A DNA stretch of 57,377 bases from assembly GCF_009765865.1 (NCBI RefSeq), contig NZ_LMUQ01000052.1, forward strand, positions 18,095 through 75,471, given 5' to 3'. Position 1 is the first letter of the stretch. Each line of letters starts with the position of its first letter. A program made the position numbers and the translations under genes. Below the pieces are notes generated by a model that saw nothing but the letters and a program-made list of their open reading frames with translations, searched no databases and was not told where the DNA came from. This DNA is from Acidisoma sp. L85 (GTDB lineage Bacteria > Pseudomonadota > Alphaproteobacteria > Acetobacterales > Acetobacteraceae). Positions 10,286 through 19,905 of the stretch are shown here, piece by piece.

Positions 10286-10709
10286 GGTCAGCCTCCATGC
10301 AAGAAAAGCGCGGCAAGGGCATCATCCCCGCGCGCCTGGTCACGTTCCAGCCCATTGCCGGTGTTGTCGTCGAGAGCTTTTGCGCCAAGACGGCCATTTT
10401 AGCAAGCGTGCGCGGCCCGGCGCGGGCGAGGCTGTGACCCGAAAGGGTAACTTGCCTGACCGAAATGTTGCTGGCCTGCAATTAACGGATCGTAATGTTT
10501 TACCGCTATAGTTTGGCCGCGAAGGCATCATAAAAGCCTAATACGACAAGCATTTCGGTTGGGTCCGCACAAGAAACTAGTGTCGTGGGGGCATCCGTAC
10601 AGGCTAGTCTAGAACCGGCACCGGCGCTTCCGCGCCGCATTGGCTGCGGATGTCCAGGTTCCCGCCAGGTGGTCGGGGGCCGCTCATCACAGAATAAGGT
10701 GATCGACCC
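10286..10709. promoter_or_regulatory. Divergent promoter region between fusA and the ABC exporter gene
   Basis: These 424 bases separate two diverging genes. The middle (about 10480-10560) is clearly more AT-rich than the surroundings and probably holds the promoters. One weak plus-strand candidate is TTAACG at about 10483 with TATAGT 19 bp further, a longer spacing than ideal. No convincing gene was seen in either direction. The exporter's GTG start at 10710 has a good AAGGTGA ribosome site 7 nt upstream. Confidence 0.45.
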
Positions 10710-12992
10710 GTGGATGGTCAGAACGAGATGGAATTGAGGCCCGACCGCGGAGATGGTGGCACAACCGGCCACATCGACGAAGCGTCGATCGGCAAGGACC
10801 CCGGCATGCACAGCTGGCTGGTCGGCGCGCTGGCGATTGCGCGCTATCACGGCGTGGATCTTGATCCGACAACCTTCCGGATCGACCCCGCCGAGCCCAA
10901 TCCCTCCCCCGCCGCTTTGGTGGAGTGGCTGCGCGAATGCGGGCTCTGGGCCAAGGCCGTCCGCATGAAATGGCAGCAGCTGATGCGCCTCGAATCGGCC
11001 GGACCCGTCATGCTCCTCATGAAGGATTCGGGCGCGGTCCTGATGGTCGAGGTCGACCCCGCCCGCAATGTGATCTTCGTCAAGGAGCCGTCGCTCGGCG
11101 GTGGCGGCGTGTCCGTGCCGGTCGACGAGTTACGCCTCTCCCAGGTCTGGGATGGGGAAGCCGTGCTCATCCGCCCCGCGCGCGGCGATAGCGAGCAGGA
11201 GGCGCCACTCAGTTTCGGCTTCCTCGCCAAGCTTGTGATGGTCGAGCGCTCGATTCTGCGGACGGTCGCTTTCACATCGCTGATCATCACCTTCCTGATG
11301 ATCGTCCCGATCCTGATCGTCTTCACCTCTGTGCAGCGCGTGGTCGAGTATCACAGCATGAGCACGCTCCTGCTGGTGTCGATCATTCTGGTCATCGCTG
11401 TCTTGCTCGACGCGGTGTTGGAGCATGCCCGCGGCAGTCTCTTGCAGGTCGCCTCGACGCGAATCGATGCCAAGATTCAGCTCTATATCTTCCGCCGCCT
11501 GCTATCCCTGCCGCTGGATTATTTCGAGCGGACCCAATCCGGTCTCATCAGTCACGCGCTTGGCTCGGTCTATCGCATCCGCGACTTCATTACCGGCAAG
11601 CTGCTGACGACCTTCATCGACATGACCATGCTGCTCGTCCTGTTGCCGATCATGTTCTATATGGAGGCGACGCTCGCTTGGACGGTGTTGGTGGCGGCGG
11701 GTTTGATCATGGCGGTCATCGCCTGCTTCCTGCGCCCCCTCCGTATCCTCGCCGGCAAGGTATCGAGCGCCGAATCGCAGAAATACTCCATTCTGATCGA
11801 GAGCATTCACGGCATTCGCACAGTGAAATCGCTGGCTCTTGAATCTACCCGCTACGCGCAATGGGACCAGGACGTCGCCCATGCTGGTGATTTGCGATTG
11901 CAGGCCGGCCGGCTGGCGCTGTGGCCCTCGACACTGACCCTGCCGCTGCAGCGCTACACGCAATATGGCGCCATGCTCTTGGGCGCCTATCTGGCCCTCA
12001 CCTCTGGCGATGCTACGGCCATCGGCTCGCTCATGGCCTTCTCGATGCTGTCGATGCGGGTCGCCTCACCGCTCGTCAGTTTCGCCAAGCTCATCCAAGA
12101 ATTCGAGGAAGTGCGCGCGACAATGGGCGAGGCGCAGCTCGTCTTGAACAATCCCCCGGAAATCAAGGGGATCGACCGCGGATTGAGGCCAACATTCGCT
12201 GGCGCGATCGAGTTCGACAGCCTTTCCTTCACTTATCACGGCTCGCGCCGTCCGGCCCTGGATGACGTCAATTTCTCGGTTCCTCCCGGCACGATGCTCG
12301 GCCTCGTCGGGCGCAGCGGCTCGGGCAAATCTACCATTACCCGTTTGCTCCAGGGAATCAGCCGCGACTATTCAGGCTTCCTCAAGATCGACGGTGTAGA
12401 ACTCCGCTCGATCAACCTGCGCCACCTCCGCCGCAACTTCGGCGTCGTGCTGCAGGAGAACTTCCTATTCCGTGGCTCGATCCGCGACAACATCATCAGC
12501 GGACGTCCCGGCCTCACGATGGAGGATGTCGTGCGTGCCTCGCGCCTCGCCGGCGCCGAGGAATTCATCGAGCGGATGCCGCAGGGCTACGACACCTTCA
12601 TCCAGGAAGGTTCGCCAAATCTCTCCGGCGGGCAGCGGCAGCGTCTGGCGATTGCCCGCGCGCTTATCACCGATCCGCGACTCATGATCCTGGACGAGGC
12701 GACAAGCGCCCTCGATCCGGAGAGCGAGGCTCTGGTCAATGCCAATCTCCGCCGTATCGGCGCCGGGCGGACCATGGTGATCGTCTCCCATCGCCTTGCC
12801 TCGCTGGTCGATTGCGACGCCATCGTCGTGATGGATCAGGGCACGGTATTGGACTGCGGTACCCATGCGGAGCTCGTCGAGCGCTGCGCCGTCTATCGCA
12901 TGCTGTGGCTACAGCAGAACCGCCACATGGTCGAAAATCAGGGGAATACCCGTCATGGCTCGCCAACTCCTGTCCTCGCCCAAGGGGACTGA
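10710..12992 (+). CDS. Type I secretion-like ABC exporter with degenerate C39 peptidase-like domain
   Basis: This 760-aa protein has the layout of HlyB-type exporters: an N-terminal C39-like domain (residues about 20-165), six predicted membrane helices (about 185-460), and an ABC ATPase. The ATPase shows Walker A GRSGSGKST (about 534), signature LSGGQRQR (about 638), Walker B LMILDEATS (about 658) and an H-loop VSHRL. In the C39-like domain the catalytic Cys region reads HSWLVGALAIARYHG (Ser where Cys is expected), and no histidine is seen where the catalytic His should be. It is therefore a substrate-docking domain rather than a leader protease. It overlaps the HlyD gene by 38 bp, so the two form the inner-membrane part of one export machine. 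Its substrate is not identified, and no RTX repeat protein is nearby. Confidence 0.9.
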   Translation: MDGQNEMELRPDRGDGGTTGHIDEASIGKDPGMHSWLVGALAIARYHGVDLDPTTFRIDPAEPNPSPAALVEWLRECGLWAKAVRMKWQQLMRLESAGPVMLLMKDSGAVLMVEVDPARNVIFVKEPSLGGGGVSVPVDELRLSQVWDGEAVLIRPARGDSEQEAPLSFGFLAKLVMVERSILRTVAFTSLIITFLMIVPILIVFTSVQRVVEYHSMSTLLLVSIILVIAVLLDAVLEHARGSLLQVASTRIDAKIQLYIFRRLLSLPLDYFERTQSGLISHALGSVYRIRDFITGKLLTTFIDMTMLLVLLPIMFYMEATLAWTVLVAAGLIMAVIACFLRPLRILAGKVSSAESQKYSILIESIHGIRTVKSLALESTRYAQWDQDVAHAGDLRLQAGRLALWPSTLTLPLQRYTQYGAMLLGAYLALTSGDATAIGSLMAFSMLSMRVASPLVSFAKLIQEFEEVRATMGEAQLVLNNPPEIKGIDRGLRPTFAGAIEFDSLSFTYHGSRRPALDDVNFSVPPGTMLGLVGRSGSGKSTITRLLQGISRDYSGFLKIDGVELRSINLRHLRRNFGVVLQENFLFRGSIRDNIISGRPGLTMEDVVRASRLAGAEEFIERMPQGYDTFIQEGSPNLSGGQRQRLAIARALITDPRLMILDEATSALDPESEALVNANLRRIGAGRTMVIVSHRLASLVDCDAIVVMDQGTVLDCGTHAELVERCAVYRMLWLQQNRHMVENQGNTRHGSPTPVLAQGD

Positions 12993-14346
12993 TCCTCAGG
13001 GCAACGCCCTGGCGGTTCTGGAATTCCAGTCCCCTACGGCAGCCCTGATCGCCACGCCTATCCCGCGCTCGGCGCGATACATTTCTGCGTTGGTCGGCAC
13101 GGCGGTGATAGGCTGCCTGGTCGCGGCGACCGTCGTGAAGATCGACAAGGTCGTCACCGCGCAGGGTAAGCTGGTCTCGACGGTGCCGACGCAGATGATG
13201 CAGCCTTTGCAGACGTCGATCGTCCGCAACATCTACGTGCGTCGTGGTCAGATCGTGCATAAGGGGCAGCTCCTCGCCGAGCTTGATCCGACTTTTGCCA
13301 TGGCCGATAGCCATGCGGACCAGGAGCAGGTGGATAGCTACACCGCTCAGATCGAGCGGCTACAGGCGCAGATCGGCAACAAACCCTATGTGCCGAGCTC
13401 AGCAAATGCGCAGTCGGAGCTGCAGCTCGAGACCTATAACCAGCTGCAGGCCCAGTACCTCTACGGGGTCAAGAACTTCGACCAGCAGATCGCCGGCCTC
13501 CAGGCGACATACGAACACGCCCAGGCGGATATCAATCAATACGGCAAGCGCCTCGAACTCGCGGCGAATGTCGAAAACATGCGCAACCGGCTGCAGCAGA
13601 TGCAGGTGGGCAGCCGGCTCGATTCGCTCGCCGCGGCGGATAACCGGCTGAACATGGCGGGCAGCCTCGCGGACGCGCAGTCCGCCGCCAAGCAGGCGCT
13701 TGGGAATATCGCTTCCACCGTCGCGCAGCGGGGTGCCTTCATCCAGCAGTGGTTCTCGAATCTGTCGCAACAACTGCAGCAGGCGTCGAACTCCCTTGCG
13801 ACCGCGCAGCAATCACTGACGAAGGATACCAAGGTCCATCAACTCGTCGATCTGCGCGCCGATCAAGATGCCATGGTGCTGACCATGGCGCGGGTATCGC
13901 CGGGTTCGGTGCTGCAAAGCGGCCAGCAGTTCCTCTCGCTCGTGCCGCTCAATGCACCACTCCAGGCGGAGATCGATATCGACGGTACCCAGTCGGGCTA
14001 TGTCGGCGTCGGGGATCCCGTCACGATCAAGCTGCAGAGCCTGCCCTTCCTCATGTATGGGTCGATCAAAGGCCATATCGCATCGGTCAGCGCCGATTCC
14101 TTCAATCAGCAGGACGTCCAGAGCGGTGATGTGCCGAGCGTCAGCGGCACCGCGCCACAGACCCTCTTCTACCAGGCCCGCGTGGATTTCGATGCCAAGG
14201 AGCTGCATGACACGCCGCAGAACTTCACGCTCGAACCTGGCATGCCGATCGACGCGGATGTGAAGGTCGGTCGGCGGACCATCATGGAATATATGATGAG
14301 ACGCATCCTGCCCGCCTTTAGCACCGGAATGCGCGAACCCAATTAA
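12955..14346 (+). CDS. HlyD-family periplasmic adaptor (membrane fusion protein)
   Basis: A 463-aa adaptor linking the inner-membrane exporter to an outer-membrane channel. It has one membrane anchor near residues 40-60 (ALVGTAVIGCLVAATVV), a lipoyl/beta-barrel part (VVTAQGKLVSTVPTQMMQP), a long Gln/Ala-rich coiled coil (about 120-300), and a C-terminal barrel ending in LEPGMPIDADVKVGRRT, the typical HlyD ending. Start ATG 12955 lies inside the end of the exporter gene and follows an AGGGGA ribosome site. The export pair lacks an adjacent outer-membrane channel gene; the nearest candidate is the outer-membrane factor gene at 22.7-24.3 kb. Confidence 0.9.
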   Translation: MARQLLSSPKGTDPQGNALAVLEFQSPTAALIATPIPRSARYISALVGTAVIGCLVAATVVKIDKVVTAQGKLVSTVPTQMMQPLQTSIVRNIYVRRGQIVHKGQLLAELDPTFAMADSHADQEQVDSYTAQIERLQAQIGNKPYVPSSANAQSELQLETYNQLQAQYLYGVKNFDQQIAGLQATYEHAQADINQYGKRLELAANVENMRNRLQQMQVGSRLDSLAAADNRLNMAGSLADAQSAAKQALGNIASTVAQRGAFIQQWFSNLSQQLQQASNSLATAQQSLTKDTKVHQLVDLRADQDAMVLTMARVSPGSVLQSGQQFLSLVPLNAPLQAEIDIDGTQSGYVGVGDPVTIKLQSLPFLMYGSIKGHIASVSADSFNQQDVQSGDVPSVSGTAPQTLFYQARVDFDAKELHDTPQNFTLEPGMPIDADVKVGRRTIMEYMMRRILPAFSTGMREPN

Positions 14347-14362
14347 TCCTGCGCGATGCTTG

Positions 14363-14389
14363 GCGAGAGGTTGGGCGCTCTCCTCTCGC
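14363..14389 (+). terminator. Hairpin after the hlyD-like gene
   Basis: GCGAGAGG and its exact complement CCTCTCGC pair across an 11-nt loop, 16 nt after the adaptor gene stop. There is no U-run after the stem, so this may be a weak terminator or an mRNA-stabilising hairpin rather than a classical terminator. Confidence 0.45.
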
Positions 14390-14741
14390 TACCATCGTGC
14401 GAACCCTCGGAAAGCCGGCTTGCGAGGCGAAATTCGAGCGGTTCGGCGGAGGTGGAGGTGGTGTCGATCATCTCATCGACCGATTTGCGGACTCGGTGGC
14501 GCGTCGGACACGCCCGTCTCTTCGGGCGCGCGAATGGTGGGGGGTCGCCTCGGCTGGCGTCCGTGGCGGCCGATCCCTCGCAGGGATAGCGCCAACCACA
14601 AACCGGCTCCGCCGGAGAGCGGCGTGGATGAGGTTCCGCTCCGCACTGGCGGGCACATCGTGACGTGGCGAGGCGATCGACCTAAAATCAGACGGAGCGC
14701 AGCGGTGCTCCAGGACCGGCGGATTGGAAGGACTGAACTAA
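14390..14741. other. Intergenic stretch without a recognisable gene
   Basis: Together with the hairpin just upstream, this completes a gap of about 395 bases between the HlyD and Sel1 genes. Reading frames here have no recognisable protein similarity and no good ribosome site except the one (GGAAGGA) serving the GTG at 14742. It probably carries a promoter for the downstream genes, but no clear promoter consensus was seen. Confidence 0.4.
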
Positions 14742-16556
14742 GTGTTGGGTTGGCTCAAAGGCAGCAGCGCGGCCCGCCTCCTCGCCAAGGGCGAGGCGCT
14801 GATCGAATCAGGTGATCGGGAAGGAGGTTTTCGGCTCGTCGCCCGCGCCGCGCAGACCCGGCTGCCGGCCGCCGAATATCGCGTCGGACTTTGCTACCTT
14901 CAGGGCAAAGGCGTGCCGCCGAGCCGCACCGAGGGCCGGCGGTGGCTCGAACTCGCCGCGACCGAAGGCCATGCCGAGGCGCAATCCGCCCTAGCGACCT
15001 TGCTCGTCAATGGCCAGACCGAGGATGGCCCGATCACCAGCGGCGCGGGCATCTTCGCCGATGATCGCGCGAGCCAGCCGGATTTCATTACGGCGGAACG
15101 CTGGGCGCGGCGCGCAGCCGAAGCCGGCTCCGCCGACGGCCAGGCGCTGCTCGGCTATATAATGAGTGTCGGGCCGGACTCGATCCAAAATCTCGAACAG
15201 GCGGAGAGCTGGTACGGCCGCGCCGCAGAGTCCGGCAGCGCCCAGGGCATGCTCGGACTTGGGCTCTCACTGCTGCGCCGTGCCGGAACCGACCCGGAGC
15301 TGCAATCCCGGGGCGTCGGCCAGATCGCCGCCGCAGCCGACTTAAAGCTGCCGATGGCGCAGTATCTTCGCGGCGTCCTGCTCGAGCATGGCGTGGGCCT
15401 GCCAAAGGACCCGGCGACAGCCGTCATCCTCTACAAGATGGCCGCCGAGGCCGGAGTTCGCGCGGCCATGGCGCGTCTTGGCCTCGCCCTTATCGAGGGT
15501 CGTGGCGGCAAGGCCGATCCGGTCGGCGGCGAATCATGGCTGCGCCGCGCAGCCCTTGCGGGCGATATCGAAGCGGCAACCCTCATCGGCGACATCTACG
15601 CGCGCGGCGGCGACCTGCCCCCGAATTACGCCGAGGCGGCGATCTGGTTCCAACGCGCGGCTGAAGGCGGCCATGCGACGGCGGCCCGGGCCCTTGGGAT
15701 GCTCTACCTCACCGGCGCAGGGGTTGGCCGCAACGCCGAGGAAGCGGCGGTCTGGTTCGAACGCGCTGCTGCCGCGGGCAACCAGCGCTCGCAAGTCGAC
15801 CTCGCCAATCTCGTGCTCGAGGGCAATGTGCGCGAGGCGGATACCGACCGCATGCGCTCCTGGTTCGAGCAGGCGGCGGAAAGCGGCGACCTCATGGCCG
15901 CCTTTAATTTCAGCGTCTGCCTTTCGCGGGGCTTCGGCATCGAGCAGGATCCCGAGCGAGCGGCCTTCTGGATGCGCCGGGCGGCAGATGGCGTCGTCAA
16001 TGCGCAATACCACTACGGCCGCATGCTGGCGGACGGCACCGGGGTTCCGGCGGACCCGGCCGGGGCGCGCATCTGGTTCGGCAAGGCCGCGGAATTCGGC
16101 ATGACGGAGGCGCAGGTCGCGCTGGGCGAGATGCTGGTGAATGGGCGTGGTGGCGCACGCGATCACTTCGAGGCGGCGAAACTCTTCGAGAAGGCGGCCG
16201 CCAATGGGCATGGCGGCGCGATGTTCGGCCTAGGCGCGCTTTACGGCGGCGGTCATGACCTGCCGACGGATCGCCGCCTTGCCCTCCGCTGGTTCCGCGA
16301 TGCCGCGGAAAGGAGCCATCCGCAAGCGCAGCTCATGCTCGGGCGCTACCTTCGACGTGGCCTGGCTGGCCCCGCCGATCCCGTTCAGGCCGAGCTGTGG
16401 TTCACCCGCGCCGCACAGAATGGCGTCAGGGAGGCCGCCGCTGAACTCGCACTGATCAATGCGGATAAAGCAGCCGCGGCCGCAGCGGCTGTGCCGCCCC
16501 CTGAAAGCAATGCTGCCGCCGAAACGGTCAAGGGTCCGCAGCTTATTCACAATTAG
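14742..16556 (+). CDS. Sel1-like repeat protein (604 aa)
   Basis: Almost the whole protein is built of Sel1-type helical repeats, about a dozen. The repeats follow the pattern W-x2-RAAE-x-G-x2-A-x4-LG-x-LY-x2-G-x-GV, for example AIWFQRAAEGGHATAARALG and ARIWFGKAAEFGMTEAQVAL. Sel1 arrays serve as protein-protein interaction scaffolds. No signal peptide is evident (start VLGWLKGSSAARLLAKG), so it is probably cytoplasmic. The tail is Ala-rich and low complexity (DKAAAAAAAVPPPE). The start is GTG 14742 with a GGAAGGA ribosome site. Its position between the exporter pair and a glycosyltransferase suggests a scaffold for export or glycan assembly; that is inference only. Confidence 0.88.
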   Translation: MLGWLKGSSAARLLAKGEALIESGDREGGFRLVARAAQTRLPAAEYRVGLCYLQGKGVPPSRTEGRRWLELAATEGHAEAQSALATLLVNGQTEDGPITSGAGIFADDRASQPDFITAERWARRAAEAGSADGQALLGYIMSVGPDSIQNLEQAESWYGRAAESGSAQGMLGLGLSLLRRAGTDPELQSRGVGQIAAAADLKLPMAQYLRGVLLEHGVGLPKDPATAVILYKMAAEAGVRAAMARLGLALIEGRGGKADPVGGESWLRRAALAGDIEAATLIGDIYARGGDLPPNYAEAAIWFQRAAEGGHATAARALGMLYLTGAGVGRNAEEAAVWFERAAAAGNQRSQVDLANLVLEGNVREADTDRMRSWFEQAAESGDLMAAFNFSVCLSRGFGIEQDPERAAFWMRRAADGVVNAQYHYGRMLADGTGVPADPAGARIWFGKAAEFGMTEAQVALGEMLVNGRGGARDHFEAAKLFEKAAANGHGGAMFGLGALYGGGHDLPTDRRLALRWFRDAAERSHPQAQLMLGRYLRRGLAGPADPVQAELWFTRAAQNGVREAAAELALINADKAAAAAAAVPPPESNAAAETVKGPQLIHN

Positions 16557-16698
16557 AACATGGCGATGACGTTCATGTTCGCGCTGCGCGATCCTAGGAC
16601 CGAAACCTTGATTTTCTCGCGCTCAAGGGCAATCGCGCTCCATCCTTTGCGGCGCTAGGAAGGGCCATGCTCCACACGCAGGCCCGGCGATCCACCCG

Positions 16699-19600
16699 AT
16701 GAGCGGCGTCCACGGCGCGCATAGCCTGCATTGGCTCATGGCCGATGGCGAGAAGAGCCGGCCGCAACCGATCGACCTCGCGCTCGATGCCTGGACCAAG
16801 GGCCAAGCCGCGCTCATGGCGGGGGATTTGCCCAGTGCTCGGCGGTGGGCGGATCGCGCTTATCGGCTGGGGCCTGACGATACCCAGGTCAGCTTCCTAT
16901 TCGGCCTCGTCCTCGTGCGGCAGCACGACCCCCGCGCCATCGAGGTCTTCCGCGATCTCATCCGAAGATCGGATACCTTGCCCGCCCATGGCGGATTGAT
17001 CGCGGCGACACGGATGGCTGGAACGCCGAAAGCAGCAGCCGAAGCAGTTGCCGCCCTGCTCATGCGCTTCGCCCCGCCAGAGGATGCGGGTTTCGGCGAT
17101 ACGGTTACGGGGCTCGCCCGGGCGACCGGCCGGCCAGGCTGGTGCGGCGCCGATGGCAGCGGCAATGTCGTCGCCGTCGCGGAGGGAACACCGCGTTTCG
17201 CCCTCGATGGCCGGCCGGCCCGGCTGGCGAAGACGGAGACCGGCTACCTCCTGCCCGCCGCCGCGGCTGGCGCCTTCAGCCTGTCGGTCGAGACGGAAGA
17301 CGGTGCCCTGCTCGGAAGCCCGATCGACCTCATGCGCCGCCGCCGCAGCGAGGGCTTCGTGGAGGCCAGGGATGGCGGGTTGCTAGGCTGGGCCTGGCTC
17401 CCTGCCGATCCCAACCTGGCGCCCGCCCTCCGCATCGAAAGCGCGACGCGTCGTTTCGCGCCGATCGGCATCACGCCCGAGGGCATGGCGCAATTCCCCA
17501 ATCTGGACGGCCTCACCCGACCGCTCGCCTTTCACCTGCCCGCCGAGGCGCTGCCGTCGCGGCCCGGCCTGCTGCATGTGAGGGACGTCTTCGGTCGCGA
17601 TCTCACTGGTAGTCCCCTTGCGCCCAGCCTCTGGGCCGAAGCAGCGGACGCCGGGGCGCGGCTGCTTGCCCATCGGACGCCCCTCGCTCTGCCCCCAGCG
17701 CGGCGGACCGCACCACCTGCTCTGCTCCCGATCTCCGCCGCGACCTGGGTCCCCGAACGTCCGCCGCCCACCGGAACGCGGCCTCGCCAACTCGGTCCGG
17801 CAGTCGTCATGCCAGTCTATGGCGGCGGGGCGGAAACCCTGCGCAGCCTCGAGCGCGTCCTCGGCACAGTACCTGCGGGCACGCCCGTCATCGTCGTGGA
17901 CGATGCCTCGCCCGAGCCGCCGCTCGTGCGGGCGCTGGATGAACTGGCGCGACAGCGGCGCATCCGCCTCATCCGCCACGCCCGCAACGCCGGCTTCCCG
18001 ACCAGCGCGAATGACGGTATGCGCGCCGCTGGGCGGCGGGATGTCGTGCTGGTCAATAGCGATGCGCTGGTGCCGCCCGGCTGGCTCGAAAGGCTGCGAC
18101 GTGCAGCCCATTCGGCGCCCGATATCGGCTCGGTCGCGCCGCTCTCGAACGACGCCACGATCCTGAGCTATCCGCGACGTGACGAGCACCAGCCGCCGCC
18201 GGACCGGCGCATGCTCGACCGTATCGATCGCCTTGCGGCGCGCGCGAACGGCGAGGCGGTCGTCGAGATCCCGACCAGCGTCGGCTTCTGCATGTATATC
18301 CGCCGCGACTGCCTCGAAGAGGCCGGCGGGTTCCGCGAGGATCTCTTCGCACAGGGCTATGGCGAGGAGAACGACTTTTGCCTCCGTTCCCGCCATCTCG
18401 GCTGGCGGCACGTCGTGGCGCCTGGGATTTTTGTCGCCCATATCGGTGGCCTGTCCTTCGGTGCCGCGCGTGAACACCTGCTCAGGCGCAACCTTGGCAT
18501 CCTCGACGCGCTGCACCCCGGCTATCGCGACCTAATCACTGCGCATCTCGATGCCGACCCGCTGGCGCCCGCCCGCCATCGCCTTGACCGTGCCCGCTGG
18601 GAAGCGGAACGGCGCAGCGCCTCGGTCATCCTGATCACTCATGACGAGGGCGGCGGAGTGGAGCGCCAGATCGGCGCCCGTGCCGCTGCTTTGACCGCCG
18701 AAGGGCTGCGACCGATTATCCTGCGGCCGAATGACAGCGGCGGCTGCATCATCGAACTGCCGGATGCGCGAGCGAATGTCTGGCGCCGCGACTTTCCCAA
18801 TCTTCGGTTCCAGCTACCCGAAGAACTAGACGCACTCGTGGATTTGCTGCGCGGTGATCATGTGCGGCACGTCGAACTGCATCATCAGCTCGGCCACGAT
18901 CATGCAATCCTGTCCTTGGCGGAACGCCTCGGTGTTCCGCTCGATATTCATGTGCATGACTATGCCTCGGTCTGCCCGCGTGTCGCGCTGGTCAGCGAGT
19001 CGCGGCGCTATTGCGGCGAGCCGGATGAGGCGCAGTGCGAAATTTGCGTCGCGGATCTCGGGAGCCGGCTACGGGAGCCGATTGGCGTCGGCGCGCTCAG
19101 GCGACGCACGCGCGAGGATATGGCGACCGCCCGCGCGATCATCCTGCCATCAGCCGATGTCGCGACGCGGCTGCGGCGCTACATTCCCGAGCTTCACGCG
19201 CAGGTCCGCCCTTGGCAGGACGATGCAGCGATCCCGGCTCAGCGTCCGCCGCCGCATAGCCCGCCCGGGGGCCGACGGCGGCGTGTCGCGGTGGTGGGCG
19301 CGCTCGGCACCGAGAAGGGCTATGATGTCCTGCTTGGCTGCGCCCGGGACGCCGCGCGACGCGACCTGCCGCTGGAATTCATCGTCGTCGGCTATACCCA
19401 TGACGATTCGCGCCTCATCGACACGGGCCGCGCCTTCGTCACCTACCGCTTTCCACAGGACCGGGCGGCCGCGGAAATCGCGGCTCAAGCGCCGGATATC
19501 GGCTTCATACCCTCGGTCTGGCCGGAAACCTGGTGCTTCGCGCTCAGCGATGCCTGGGCGGCGGGGCTGCGGGTCGCGGTGTTCGATATCGGCACCCAGG

Positions 19601-19704
19601 CGGAGCGTGTGCGGGCCACAGGACGCGGATGGGTGCTGCCGCTGGCACTGCCTTCGGCTGGCATTAACAACTCCCTGCTAGCACTCGCGGGTCACCCCGG
19701 CTGA
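16699..19704 (+). CDS. Large two-domain glycosyltransferase (GT2 plus GT4-like), 1001 aa
   Basis: The N-terminal about 110 residues look like short helical TPR-type repeats, and residues about 130-340 form a beta-rich domain of unknown role. A GT2 domain follows at about 365-620: VVMPVYGGG, VIVVDDASPEPP, VLVNSDALVPPGWLE, then GEENDFCLRSRHLGW. From about 650 to the end there is a GT4-like fold, with VILITHDEGGGVERQ, a Cys cluster (CPRVALV, then YCGEPDEAQCEIC), VAVVGALGTEKGYDVLLG and the donor-site region SVWPETWCFALSDAW. One polypeptide could thus add two sugars to a surface glycan or glycoprotein. The start is uncertain: ATG 16699 and ATG 16738 are both possible and neither has a strong ribosome site. 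Confidence 0.87.
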   Translation: MSGVHGAHSLHWLMADGEKSRPQPIDLALDAWTKGQAALMAGDLPSARRWADRAYRLGPDDTQVSFLFGLVLVRQHDPRAIEVFRDLIRRSDTLPAHGGLIAATRMAGTPKAAAEAVAALLMRFAPPEDAGFGDTVTGLARATGRPGWCGADGSGNVVAVAEGTPRFALDGRPARLAKTETGYLLPAAAAGAFSLSVETEDGALLGSPIDLMRRRRSEGFVEARDGGLLGWAWLPADPNLAPALRIESATRRFAPIGITPEGMAQFPNLDGLTRPLAFHLPAEALPSRPGLLHVRDVFGRDLTGSPLAPSLWAEAADAGARLLAHRTPLALPPARRTAPPALLPISAATWVPERPPPTGTRPRQLGPAVVMPVYGGGAETLRSLERVLGTVPAGTPVIVVDDASPEPPLVRALDELARQRRIRLIRHARNAGFPTSANDGMRAAGRRDVVLVNSDALVPPGWLERLRRAAHSAPDIGSVAPLSNDATILSYPRRDEHQPPPDRRMLDRIDRLAARANGEAVVEIPTSVGFCMYIRRDCLEEAGGFREDLFAQGYGEENDFCLRSRHLGWRHVVAPGIFVAHIGGLSFGAAREHLLRRNLGILDALHPGYRDLITAHLDADPLAPARHRLDRARWEAERRSASVILITHDEGGGVERQIGARAAALTAEGLRPIILRPNDSGGCIIELPDARANVWRRDFPNLRFQLPEELDALVDLLRGDHVRHVELHHQLGHDHAILSLAERLGVPLDIHVHDYASVCPRVALVSESRRYCGEPDEAQCEICVADLGSRLREPIGVGALRRRTREDMATARAIILPSADVATRLRRYIPELHAQVRPWQDDAAIPAQRPPPHSPPGGRRRRVAVVGALGTEKGYDVLLGCARDAARRDLPLEFIVVGYTHDDSRLIDTGRAFVTYRFPQDRAAAEIAAQAPDIGFIPSVWPETWCFALSDAWAAGLRVAVFDIGTQAERVRATGRGWVLPLALPSAGINNSLLALAGHPG

Positions 19705-19905
19705 CAGGCTTGCGCTGAAAAGGGATGCGGATTGGCGCGCTGAAGATTGGGAAAGCTTGGAGAATTGCATGCGGCGCTTGTGGGCAAGGCGCGGGCCGCA
19801 GTGTAGATCAATGCGTCACTTTGCAGTCTGCGGCATTGTCCGTAAGGCGGAGCATCGCCATCGCGATGCGCTGTCGCGGAATTACCATTTTTATGAGGCA
19901 TCGAA

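Noticed and set aside
10506-10850. 114-codon minus-strand frame in the fusA/exporter gap
   Set aside because: Overlaps the exporter start region, no family similarity and no ribosome site.
14360-14815. 151-codon frame between hlyD-like and Sel1 genes
   Set aside because: Arg/Pro/Gly-rich, no ribosome site, and overlaps the Sel1 gene in another phase.
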